A program made the translations under genes and the position numbers. The notes beneath the pieces were generated by a model. It was not told the origin of the DNA. It saw only the letters and a program-made list of their open reading frames with translations, and ran no database searches. Positions 22,906-33,636 of a stretch of 50,446 nucleotides of DNA are shown piece by piece (within the stretch, counting starts at the first letter, position 1; each line of letters begins with the position of its first letter). The stretch is taken from assembly GCA_000827325.1 (NCBI GenBank), contig KN832916.1, forward strand, positions 1-50,446, in the 5' to 3' direction. Origin of the DNA: Oidiodendron maius Zn. Taxonomy: Eukaryota > Ascomycota > Leotiomycetes > Myxotrichaceae.

Positions 22906-24377
22906 ATGCTTTCCCTCCCTACTATCCTTACAAGTCTCGGCCTCTTGGCCAGCGCTGCCTGGGCAGCCCCCCACACTCTCTCAGCACGACAGTCTGCTAG
23001 CGGCCTAAATGTCGTCTACTGGGGTCAGAATGGCGGCGGAACAGTTGAGAACAATAATCTTGCCGGTTAGTGGTTCCGCCTCGATTCTGCCTCCGTTCTG
23101 GTGGCGTGGTGGAGTGGGAGTCTCTCATTGAACCTCTCTAATTTCTCCTTACAGCTTATTGTGCCTCAAACTCCGGCATTGACGTAATTGTCCTGGCCTT
23201 CTTATACGAGTACGGCAATGGCAACAACATCCCGTCGGGCACCATTGGCCAGTCGTGCTTCATCAGCACCTCAGGCGAGGGCCAGAACTGTGATAATGTT
23301 ATTTCGTCGATCGCCACGTGCCAGGCTGCTGGAATCAAGGTCGTTCTCTCACTTGGTGGTGCTTCCGGCTCATACTCCCTGCAGTCACAGGCTGAGGCCG
23401 AAACTATCGGCCAGTATCTTTGGGACGCATACGGTGGCTCTACAAGCACCAGTGTGCAGCGCCCTTTAGGCAGCACCGTCGTTGACGGTTGGGACTTCGA
23501 TATCGAGGTCAACGAAGGTAGCCAGTACTACCAGTACTTGATTGCTACTCTTCGCTCCAACTTTGCATCTGATAGCAGTCGAAAATTTGTCATTACTGGC
23601 GCCCCACAGTGCCCGATTCCAGAACCAAATATGGGCGTTATTGTTAGCAGTTCGCAGTTTGATTATCTCTGGGTCCAGTTCTACAACAACAATAATGGAC
23701 TCGATAATAATACCTACGAATCTTGCTCGCTTGGATTTGGTGACAACGCTCCGCTAAACTACAACCAATGGGTGTCTTTTATCGCGGGCACTCCTTCCAA
23801 AAATGCAAAGATCTTCTTTGGCGTTCCTGCCGCTCCACTTGCTGCCAATGGCAGCCCAAGCGGTGAAACCTACTACATTACCCCCGACCAGCTCGCAGAG
23901 CTCGTCGAAGAGTACAAGAGTAATTCCGCGTTCGGAGGCGTCATGATGTGGAGCGCTGGTTTCTCTGACACCAATGTCAATAACGGCTGCACCTACGCCC
24001 AAGAGGCTCACAGCATCCTGTCGACAGGCGCTCCTTGCGGGGAATCTGGGCCTCCTCCCCCGACAACCACCACAACGACAAGCGTTTCCTCACCCACATC
24101 TACCTCGAGCGCTACTTCGAGCGCCCCAACTAGCACCGCTACGGGAACAGTTCCTCAATGGGGACAGGTCAGTCATCTCTTTATGCCCCCTATGTTCTTT
24201 TCTAGTTTGTTTTCTTGTCCTGGGATCTACATTTTTCGCTCTTCATCTATATATTGAATCTTGAATATCTCGGCTAACACCACACAGTGCGGTGGCGAAG
24301 GTTACACCGGCTCAACACAGTGCCAATCTCCGTACACTTGCGTCGAAACCTCCGTTTGGTGGTCTCAGTGTGAGTAA
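22906..24377 (+). CDS. Secreted GH18 chitinase, class III, with C-terminal CBM1
   Basis: Three exons, 22906-23065, 23155-24167 and 24288-24377, give 420 aa. A signal peptide ends about residue 20 (LLASAAWA before APHTL). The GH18 barrel covers about 33-330: [12 protein letters not shown] opens it, [13 protein letters not shown] is the SxGG motif, and DGWDFDIE (164-171) is the catalytic DxxDxDxE motif with E171 as acid/base. A Ser/Thr/Pro linker (about 345-383) leads to a fungal CBM1 ([15 protein letters not shown] ... WWSQCE) with its conserved cysteines and aromatics. The protein should hydrolyse chitin outside the cell or in the wall. The last intron (120 nt) splits the CBM1 just after WGQ, so it must be spliced to give a full binding module. 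Confidence 0.9.
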
Positions 24378-24714
24378 GAGGTATCTCTCGACCTTTGTAA
24401 AAGATTGTCAACGATCTTTTGGAAGGAAGTATATATAGGAAACTTGCATCTGGATACATTTTGTATTGATGTTATTGTACATGGTTCTATTCTCTTGTAT
24501 ATCATTTGCAGTGTACATAGTTTTTGTTGGAGATCTCTCCATTCGATCAATCTGACGATGTTATGAACCTTTTATATATATGCTACGACGATTGATTTCC
24601 TCAGTCCGAAGTTGTCCTTAATACCTCTCAGCCTTATAAGACACTTCATGTGCACTACGACAAGCTGAAGTCGTCTCTCTGTAGCCTATTAGGTTTATTA
24701 AGCGAAATGTGGAC

Positions 24715-25332
24715 AAGGTTTCTCCACCCCTGCTCTCATGACTAAATATCACTAACTTGATATGGGTCTGCCAATACCTTAAAGAGGAAGTGATCGCACT
24801 AGTGATTCGTCTAGTAGCAGCATGGGCCTATTTACTTCGTACTAGCTTCTTCGATTTGAGAGTGAATATGAGCATCTACAGTATCTAGACATTTCAAAGT
24901 CATACATAACAGACGCCCAACGAGCCGAGATCGGAAAAACGAAAGGCGACAGGACATAATTCCTCCAAGGAAAGGCAGCACTGGATGTGTTTACTCAGCA
25001 AGAATTGTCGATGTTAAAATTCCTCGAGGCGACGATTAATGCTCCCACGGTTGACGATGCTGTTTTCAAAGAGGCCGGTGAGTGTTTGAGCGAGAGGCTG
25101 ATGGTTGAAGTTGTAATCGTACAGGTACCTTGCACCTTTTCCGTAGTTTTGGTGTATTGCTAAGAGATTTCAGGGATATCACTGTCAACTCGCGAGAATT
25201 ACAACGGTTTTTGAGGTTGAAATTGACAGTATGCTGCCACAAGGTGTTATGATGCATGAAGAAGTTGATGATGAATGGTGCCTTGTAAAAATGCTTGATC
25301 ATTTGTTTCACATCAATACTCTCACTAGCTAA
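24715..25332 (+). pseudogene. Relic of a carboxymuconolactone decarboxylase/AhpD-like gene
   Basis: No long frame exists, but reading through stops gives a protein-like series: STPALMTKYH and LDMGLPIP near 24724-24779, FESEYEHLQYLDISKSYIT from about 24850, then FTQQELSMLKFLEATINAP and LSERLMVEVVIVQ, and after a good 49-nt intron (25125-25173, GTACCT...TTTCAG) GYHCQLARITTVFEVEID with a stop at 25330-25332. The order and spacing fit the helical CMD family. In-frame stops are at 24753 and 24957 (both readable as CAA to TAA) and 24780; a short piece at 24783-24845 looks coding in another frame, so a shift or a lost intron is likely. The start is not identifiable. I infer a decayed gene; the family assignment rests on the last two exons. 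Confidence 0.5.
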
Positions 25333-25452
25333 ACGGCCCTCTAATAGCTTCTAGTTTAGATTTCTTTTGCTATTAAAGTATACGCCCACTACCTTAGCTA
25401 CAAGCTACAAAGGAATGCATTATTTTCGCAAGTTTCCGCTTCAAAATAGAAG

Positions 25453-27482
25453 CTAACCTTTTCTCTCCTCGGGCACAATTCTTATTACTTTATCACAATT
25501 TAGTAAACAAAGAGGATCAAAGGCGAGTTTCATCTATAATAAGTCAGTAATATATTCCTCTACCCGGCAGATTTGAAACTCAAGTTTCGTGCGTACCTTT
25601 CTCATCAAGTCCACTGTAGTCTCACCTACTTCATGGTTCAGATAGTCGCGCTTGACCAACCCAACGCCATGTTCACCCGTTACAGTTCCTTCCAGCTGTA
25701 TAGCACGATTCACCATGTTGTGAACAAATTTCTCGGCGATGGGCCGCTCTTCTTCCGCAAAGAAGAGCAAGGCTAAGAATGAATTAGCACTGCATGTGGA
25801 AATTGGCTTCTAATCTCACAGTGAAAATTGCCATCTCCAACATGGCCAACAATTGCTCCGGCAAGCCCGGTTTCCTTCAGGGCCTTCTTTGTTTCCTCGA
25901 TGATATCAGCGAGTTTTGAGATTGGCACCGCAACATCCGTAATCCAAGGGTGGTCGGTGTCCTTATGTAAAAGTCAGTGGCACATTATCCTTGGCTGGAA
26001 TGGCAAACTTGCATGTTTCTTCATAGCAGCTGCTCCCCAAAGCGCAGTCTTTCGACTAGTCCATAGATCTTCGGCTTCATCTTTATCTTTTGCAAATACG
26101 AAGCCAACCGATCCATGAGATTTTGCAATCTCCTGGACAATCTGTATCTGCTCCGAGACGCCATTAGGAGTCCCATTGAATTTAATGAATAGAGTTGGAG
26201 TCTCCTCCCACTCTCGGTCCAATGAGCCACTCTCATTAATCAACTTCATAGTGGTCTCATCCAGCAATTCCACAGCAGCTACCCGGACTCCAGTCTCTAC
26301 AAATTTGGAGACACACTCTGCTGCCATTCTTACGGTTGGAAATGATACGACCGCCACACTCTCATGCTGTGGTTTGGTCGTAATCTTCACCGTGGCCTCC
26401 GTAACTAGTCCCAACGTACCTTCACTGCCGATGAACACTTTTGTCAAGTCATACCCAGCACTGCTCTTCCTTGGTCGCTGCCTGGTTTTTATTATTGTAC
26501 CGTCCGCCAGTACAGCTGTCACATTGATCACCCATTCCCGCATGGTTCCATAGTAGTAAGCATTGGTTCCAGAGCATCCGGTTCCAATCATACCGCCGAT
26601 CATTGCACCCGGGCCTGGATCCGGAGGAAAGAAGAGATTTTCCTTCTCTAACTGCTCGTTGAGCTCTTCGTAGCTGACGCCGGGTTGTACTACGGCATCA
26701 AGATCATCCTTATCTACGGAAATGATGGAATTCATGCGAGTAAAATCAATAGCGATGCCGTGACGAGTATTGGCAAAGTGTCCTTCGAGCGATGTTCCTC
26801 CAGAGAAGGCTACAACGGGGATGCGCCTTGCGTGACAGATCTTCATAATTTTGCTCACTTCTTCCGTTGATCCCGGGAAGAGCACATATTGTGGATGCTG
26901 GCTCGGTATTGCCGGATAGGAAGACCACTCTGTGCTAGTGTGTCGTTCAAGAGTACCTCCCTCTGTCGAAATATTTTCCTTGCCAATAACTCTTGCGAAT
27001 TCCGCGTAGGCCTCATCCATGTTCTTAGGGGAAATATTGTGCTCTGGGGCATACACGTTTGTTATTGGGAGAGTGGACGACGTGCTGATTGGGAACCCGG
27101 GTCCTTGCTTAGATATCGATATATTGGATTTAAGGAGTTGACTTCCAAGATAATAAATGGGGATGCTAGAAAAAGCTCCAACTAACCAAGAGGTAAGCAG
27201 GACGTGTGCAAGAAGATAGAATTATGGCCACCGCTGCTGCAGGTGCCAAAGAAAGAAGCACTTACTAAGGATCAGGACACTCCCGGACAGTCTGCCCTTT
27301 CTCTCCCCATGTGCATCATCAGCATTTTTTGGGATGGGACCATGGCCAGTATTGGAAGAATTGGGCGTTGAGATGTACCGAAGCATCCATGGAGTTCTCA
27401 CGTTGATGGTAGCAGTGAAGCCGGTCCGTAGGCACTCCCGGAAAGGGAAGTTGTGAATCTTTGAACTTAGTAGAGGAGGCAT
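25453..27482 (-). CDS. DLD1: D-lactate dehydrogenase (cytochrome), mitochondrial, DLD1 type
   Basis: Five exons, 27482-27266, 27181-26013, 25961-25820, 25772-25597 and 25533-25453, give 594 aa. The FAD-binding half has [33 protein letters not shown] and [20 protein letters not shown]; the C-terminal half has [38 protein letters not shown] and [15 protein letters not shown], all of the D-lactate/glycolate oxidase family. The enzyme oxidises D-lactate to pyruvate and passes electrons to cytochrome c. A basic N-terminus followed by a hydrophobic segment ([19 protein letters not shown], created by the first splice) suggests a mitochondrial presequence and inner-membrane anchor. The start at 27482 is preferred because a TATA box (27563-27568) lies downstream of the earlier ATGs. 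Introns are 84, 51, 47 and 63 nt; the 51-nt one appears to be GC-AG. Confidence 0.87.
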
Positions 27483-27562
27483 TGGAAATCGAAGCTTTTG
27501 AGGAAACACAAGCCAGAAAAAAACAGATGACAGAGAGACGGTGGAAGAGAGGCGCATTGATC

Positions 27563-27568
27563 TATATA
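27563..27568 (-). promoter_or_regulatory. Probable TATA box of the D-lactate dehydrogenase gene
   Basis: TATATA on the minus strand, about 80 nt upstream of the chosen ATG at 27482 and downstream of the in-frame ATGs at 27581 and 27605, which argues against those starts. Confidence 0.35.
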
Positions 27569-28447
27569 ATTGAGGGAGCATGACTTTGCAGCACCCTGCA
27601 TTCACCTCCGTAACAAGGGTCGTACGACAATGCTGTATTTTGATCGTGACAGGGATTTCCAGCCGGCACCTGACGCAGAGTCAGCAGGTCGAATGCTTAA
27701 AGTTAGACCGCCCCTGTCCAGATGTCCGGCTTTATATACTATTGCCGCCAATGTCTCCGGTCTCCTTTGCGAGGTGGTCAAGCTAGCAGGGATATTTAGT
27801 GAAGGAAATAACTCCCGTGCAGTATTGTATATTTATGCCATGCAGATTAAACAGGAGAGGGGATGGTACGTCTACTAGTGTTCTCGCCAAATACTGAATT
27901 ACTAGGGGGCGGATGGAACAGGCGATTCTACATTTCCTCCCCTGAATTAACGTACGTATGTCGTATTCGGTATTAATAGCCACATATATAGGTAGATAGC
28001 ATACGAAAACTTAACTATCTTGCTACAATTTCTACCATTTAGAGCCGTATAGCTATAGTTGTTTATTATAACCCCGCCTACTGTGGACACTGAGATTATC
28101 GTCAAAGGTAGCCATATCTAACCGAAAACGGACAATATTACGTGGAGTTGTGCTGATTTACGACTCGAGATCAGGTATGTAGTATTGACAGAGAGAGATT
28201 AACACATATGACAATTGAGAGAGAAGTACTAGGACTATAATGCGAACTTAATTTGGGGCAGAGATAGTTCTAACTTTAGTAAAGCTGAAATGGCTTTGGC
28301 CAAGTCATAAGATGCCTAGCACGCAGCCTCGCGGAGACACTGCACAGACTGTTAATAACCTCATCGTCCATGACCGTATAATTATGCACTATCATTACTC
28401 TGAATAAATCTGAACTCTTCTGCTTCCCTATATAAACAGTTACCAAA
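27569..28447. other. Intergenic, no gene seen
   Basis: Upstream flank of the D-lactate dehydrogenase gene and of the broken gene at 28448. The part from about 27890 is AT-rich with many TA steps, and no coding-like piece was found. Confidence 0.45.
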
Positions 28448-29870
28448 ATGGTAGACCCTATTACCTTGCTTGGCGTTGTCTCGGCCGGGCTACAGTGCGC
28501 AAGTACGGCGACAAAGCTCCTTTCCTTAGCGATATCACTTCGATCAAAGCTTCAAGACGCACCGGAAAAGGTCAAAAAGCGGCTTGGCCAGATAGATCAA
28601 CTTATAGCGCTCGCTGCATGAATGAGACAAACGGAGGCATATTTGTCGTCGTCTTCGTCATCGCAACTGCCCCAGTCGTTATCAAGCTCGGAACAATCGA
28701 GAGTGAGCTTGGTGGAAACTGCACTTCTAGACAGTACCAATCAAGCTCAGGTGCTTCAACGGATACCAAAGGGTATGATACAGGACGCCGATGACGGCAA
28801 GCTGCGAAATATGTGGAAAGGAATATTGACGGTGAAGAGGGAGCAGGACATCAGCAGCGCACTCGATGAGATTGAGCGTCAAAAAGCCTCGTTGATCATT
28901 TGGCTTGGGCTCAGCAACTCGCAGCAATTTTACCAGCTTCATGGCACATTTGATGACATTTGCGAACGATTAAAGGACTCTGATCAGCGCATCGTTGATT
29001 TTGGACAAACTTTCCGCGACGAGTTCGGTAACTTATCGACAGGAGTAGGAGACCACAGCTCAACAAATACATCCAGATTTGAAGAGTTAAGAAGTCTCAG
29101 TATATCAAATACCAACTAAGACAACAAATGCATGGCTATCATCTTGACATTCAATCAGGCAGCTCCTTGATGCAGTTACAACTTCGCGACATAGTTAGTC
29201 TACCAAATTTTACAGAATAATATAGAGAACATTCTAACTTTTAAAGATGCATGAAATAAAATGCGTAAAGTACGAGGTCCAAACCATGAAATCTTCGAAG
29301 CCAAATCATCCGGTAGACCGAGGCAATCGAAGAAATCCACGCAGCAGCAAAACCTTTCTACTCAACAGTTCTTGGATGCTGGATATAACCCACGATGCAA
29401 AACAGTCAAACGATTTAATAGGACAATTCCGGAAGTCTGTTCGTGCCAAGCAACTGGCTGGGCTAAATATTGGAACTTGACTGCAAATTCTTTACTAGCC
29501 CTCAGCCATCGACCACCCTAGCAAACATATTCCGGACGAAGACCGGCCGGAGATACAGTGGGAAGAGGAAGAGTCAGAGGACCAGCTTCACTAATTAATG
29601 GAATAGTTTGATCGGAGTCGTGCAAATTTTGACGGCGGGCCATTCGAGTTTGTCAAGCTTTTCTTTGAGTCTCACGAGCTGGACTTGCCCTCGCATGTTT
29701 ATTCGCCTAGAAGATATGCTTTTCGTGACCCAGACTTGCGAGGACCAGGCCTCTATTATCAATCCTATCGACATTCTTTCACTGGTGAGACAATATATTG
29801 TGGACACAAAGAGAAGGTGACGGAAGAGAACATGCTTGTTCTTTTATTCAACGAGAAACTCGATGCGTGA
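28448..29870 (+). pseudogene. Broken gene with fungal STAND-like N-terminal domain
   Basis: The ATG at 28448 opens 57 codons beginning MVDPITLLGVVSAGLQCAS and running through KVKKRLGQIDQLIALAA, which resembles the N-terminal helical domain of fungal STAND/NACHT or ankyrin proteins. A TGA (28619-28621) stops it, yet the same frame continues to 29119 with normal protein character (ALDEIERQKASLIIWLGLSN, FDDICERLKDSDQRIVDFGQ). Further coding-like pieces follow in other frames: 29261-29521 with CKTVKRFNRTIPEVCSCQ, and 29538-29870 with FDGGPFEFVKLFFESHELDL up to a TGA at 29868, interrupted by TAA (29592) and TAG (29604). These three stops could each come from a C-to-T change (CGA, CAA, CAG). No NB-ARC/NACHT P-loop is present. 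Whether all pieces belong to one gene is inferred from order only. Confidence 0.55.
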
Positions 29871-30633
29871 CACGCATAACGGTAAAAGGGGACGTGCCGT
29901 AGGTGAAAATGGAAGGAAAGTGTGGGCTCTAAACCACACTCCTTGTGTTTCAGCAGTGGGAGATCTAACGGCGTCCTATTCCGGGCTCATCGCAATAGAA
30001 GAGATTGGCTAAAGGAGAGGTGAGAAGAAAGAGAATTATATTTACTGACAATTATATGGCAGGGATATAACAGTGATGTTGAAAAATGAGGGGTATTGTC
30101 GGATGTTGGATAGTTATATCTGAACCCCACCAAGGAACAAGCGAAGGCGGCTCGGCGATTAGCAAAGTACGGACATACAGTAGCGTGCTGTTAGTAGCTG
30201 GACTCTATCTCCATTATACAATCCATATCCTCACAATATACCTTATGAGTGGTCATTTGTAAAGGGTAACAAATTAGGCGAAGGCTGTTATTCGTAATAT
30301 CAATGTACAAGTTCCTATGGTATTTTCTCTCGTGCGGCCTCCTCGCAGTCCATACCCTATCTGTCCACCACCTCAACGAGAATCCTAATCTCACCACAAC
30401 AGCAGGCCGCGTCATCGTGTGCGCACAAACCCATCTGCACAAGAATCTATGCCTGAGCACACACGCGCGCCGCTGCGCCAGCTAACGACGATCCTTGTAA
30501 AGGTGAAAAAAACCAATGCATTATTTGCTTGCTATGGAGCGTCATTGCCTAGTAGTTGCAACGTTGCAAAGAAACCAAAGGAGAACGGGCACATTAGTTC
30601 TAATAGAAAGAGAAACGCCGACGTCCCAGTGCT
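29871..30633. other. Intergenic, no gene seen
   Basis: Between the broken gene and the 3' end of the wall-protein gene; only short frames without recognisable content. Confidence 0.5.
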
Positions 30634-32012
30634 TTACAGCAGTATCTGCAAGATACCTCCAATGACCGACAGGCCCGCAACGGCCTCGTTGATACCATAA
30701 GACACGGCCGCACCCTTGCTGCTTGTTGCAGAAGCACTTGAGCTAGAGCCGGTAGAGGTACCAGAAATGTTGGGTTGCGGGTTGTCGGTGGCTGACTCGC
30801 AGTTAAACGAACCTTGGAGGGTGCTGCTAGCACCGGACTCGGCCTTAAACTTGGAGCAATCAATGGTGGCGGTACTCTCAAGACTGAAGCCTCCCTTGAC
30901 CGTCTTCAGAGCATTGAGGTTCGGGCTAGACACTTGATTAGTGATATCAGGCTGGGCAAGACAGGGACAACCACATACGTAGTGAAGTTTCCAGAGAAAT
31001 CAATAGCACCACCAACGTAGGTCAGGGCTGGGAAGGAGATGGTGGTAAGGGCAGTGTTGTTGGCGATCTCGTTGGCGCCGGCAATGGACGTAAGGGCTGG
31101 GAAGGTAAGGTTCTGGACACCTGGGTTACCCACAAAGGTGAAGCTTCCGATGCCGTGCTTGGCATCTCCAATGCTTGTGAGGTTCGGGGCACTGAGGCTG
31201 GAGAGGGTGTTCTCGTCGAAGGTGAGGGTTCCGTTGATAACAGATAGGGATGGAATGCTGATGGTTGACGCATTGCGGAATGTTGCATTGCTTGCCCAGA
31301 TCAGGTTGGGCAGATCGACGGAGAGGGCAAGTCCATTGGAGGCGATGTTGAGCAGGGTACCGACGCTGCCGACCTGGGTTGAGATGGTGGTCAGGCGGCG
31401 GTTGTTGTTGATGTCCATTGTGTCGACGGTGTCCAAGTTAATGCCATCAAGGGTGGTCAAACCGGTGTTCTCAATGGTCACACTGGAGGCCTGGGAGATG
31501 AAATCTGTTAGGGTCAATTGACCAAGGGCCGGGAGGGCGTTCCAGATGATGGTGTTGGACGAAGTGAGCTTGGAGAAGGCTAGGGTGGACAGAGTAGTCA
31601 GGTTGAACAGATCGAAACTGCCACCGATGGACTGGATGGTGCTACTCGTGAGACCGACTAGGTTGCCGGCGCTGTGGGCTATGAAGTCACCCTGGATTTC
31701 CTTCGGTCCGCTGATATCGATGCTGCCAGCGGCATCAGGGCTGAGGACGATGGTCCCGGAAACGCTTGTGCATTGGGCCAGCTGGCTGGCATCGGCGGCG
31801 TTGGTGATGGTCGCGGTGGGTTGGGCGCAGAGGGTTGGCTGGGAGTCTTGGGGACCTGGAAGGCATATGCGTCAGCAACGTCTCATTTCCAATCGCCTTC
31901 TAATCGCACGCGCAGAGGGCATCTAGATCGGTAGGTCTAGTAGGGCTCACTTACTAGCAGCGACGGCGCCGGCGAGGGCCAAGGCGGGCAGCAGAATGGT
32001 TTTGGCGAGCAT
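30634..32012 (-). CDS. ECM33: GPI-anchored cell wall protein, ECM33/SPS2 family
   Basis: Three exons, 32012-31955, 31855-30979 and 30925-30634, give 408 aa; the introns are 99 and 53 nt and both are GT-AG. The signal peptide (LLPALALAGAVAA) lies mostly in exon 1. The middle is built of leucine-rich-like, beta-helical repeats rich in N, T, L and S (LTSIAGANEIANNTALTTIS and similar), as in ECM33, with several N-glycosylation sequons (ENTGL region, NAST, NLTS, NLTF, NNTA, NFTT). Two cysteines near the start (TLCAQ, QCTS) and two late ones (IDCS, FNCES) are typical pairs. The C-terminus has a Ser-rich stretch and a hydrophobic tail ending GGILQILL, a GPI-attachment signal. The protein should sit at the plasma membrane or wall and support wall integrity. 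The acceptor of intron 2 was chosen at TCTAG because the nearer AAG gives a stop. Confidence 0.88.
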
Positions 32013-33636
32013 GGTGACGGGTACAAATTATGCTTGAAGGTAACTTTTCTGGACGTCAGCACCCGCGTAAGGGGACGCGACAGACGATAAAGAGATGTGG
32101 ACGGAGAGCACTGAGAGATGGAATAGATGTGTATATGAATGGATTGGAGGATATGGTTGTAGGCGTCGATGAGGCTCGGAGCTGGCGGAGGGCGGAGGGG
32201 AAGGTCCTACGCGTGGCAGATGAGGACGTACCTTTTTGACTCCTTCGAAACTTCCCCGGTGAGAAAAAGGGGGGGTTGAGAGCCCAAACGACAGTAGAGA
32301 AAGGTGAACGAGAGGAATTGGGGATGCGGGAAGGGCGCAACACCAGGATGGGAAATGGAAGATGGATTGGAGATGGAGATGGAGATTGAGAGAGTGGGAA
32401 GGCGAGAAATGGAAACGAGAGCAGGAAATGGAAGAAATGGAAATGGAAGAATCGACAGGAGCAGGTTTGCGAATGGCAAAGGGGCCCGCTATCCCTCTTT
32501 GGGACTAGCGGTATGAATTGGAGATTTGCTGTGACCAGGAACGAGGAGGAAGGATCAACAACATCCAAAACATACCAAGGAAACGGATAAAGAGGAGAGA
32601 GGGATAAGGAGGAGGAGAGCGAGAAGAGGAAGGTCAATCATAATAATTACAACAATAGTCTTTTCTTCTCTCGATCCCTTCTCATCTCGCACCAACTACT
32701 CCCACGTCTCACTCTGTCCTCCGACTCGTATTCCTCTCGCCCTCGTCCACTCCAAGAAACGGATGCGCCGGCGTACCACCTTCCAACCATCCAGGGCCCT
32801 GGCACCTGCTTGGCAGGGCCTGCCATTGGACTTCACGTTGAGATCTGCCTAGCACCGCGACAGCAATTGAAACGGCCCTCGACCACCAAGCACGATATTC
32901 TGCGCCCACCAGCGCAAGTCAGTGTTACTGATCGCCGGGAGGTCTAGTATGATGTCGTGGCGGGCACCACGGCAACTGGTCGCGCAAAGTCGCAGCCGTC
33001 GAAACACGGCGAGCGCCACGTCTCGCGACATCATGATAGGGCAACCTGACTCTGTGCATGTCCTTTTTGGATGTGAGGAAGGCGGAGACAATGTCCACGA
33101 CAGCAAGATCTAGACCTCGAGATGTCTTTCTCCAACCCGCCCTTTAGTTTTCACCAAAATCAATCCATATCGGTGCCACCTCATATGCTGCTTATATAGT
33201 AACTATTTTGTGGCTTATCTCGTGTGCCGCAGCCCACTCGGCAACGCTGTAACAGGACAACATCCATTATTCTAAGGTCATTTTGAATATTTCACATTCC
33301 TCTCGAGCACAAGTATGGGCTGAGCTGTAGGAGGACTATTTTAGTCATTCGGACCCTCTATCCCTTCAGTCTGCTCGGCCACGATATCTTGCGTCCGAGA
33401 CATCATGATGATGCACGCTCCACAATTCCATTCAGGGATGGCTTTAGAGACCCGACCCCTCCCCTTGTCTCTGCTTCCGTGCCTGCTTCCCCGAACCGAT
33501 TGTGCGCAATAATTGGGCACGGCTTAGGGTGTGTATCTGCTAATCTTCCCTGATGGGATAATTATATATGGAGCTTTATCTCCTGTTGCCCTGGCTGCTA
33601 TCTTTTAAGGCAGGAATGCCGGAGCGTAACGTACTC
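32013..33636. other. Promoter and pyrimidine-rich leader of the ECM33 gene; no other gene seen
   Basis: From about 32240 to 32650 the plus strand is strongly purine-rich (GGAGATGGAGATGGAGAT-like), so the transcript strand of the wall-protein gene is CT-rich, as often found in promoters or leaders of highly expressed fungal genes. A long frame inside it (32056-32637, minus) is a product of that bias. From 32650 to 33636 nothing is recognised. Confidence 0.5.

Noticed and set aside
31039-31521. 160-codon frame antisense to the ECM33 gene
   Set aside because: Mirror of a real, well-supported coding exon.
32056-32637. 193-codon frame on minus strand upstream of the wall-protein gene
   Set aside because: Consists of S, P, F and L from a CT-rich tract; a by-product of base bias.
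32949-33038. TATGATGTCG ... CGACATCATGATA imperfect inverted repeat
   Set aside because: Arms are interrupted and far apart; weaker than expected for a functional palindrome and without context.
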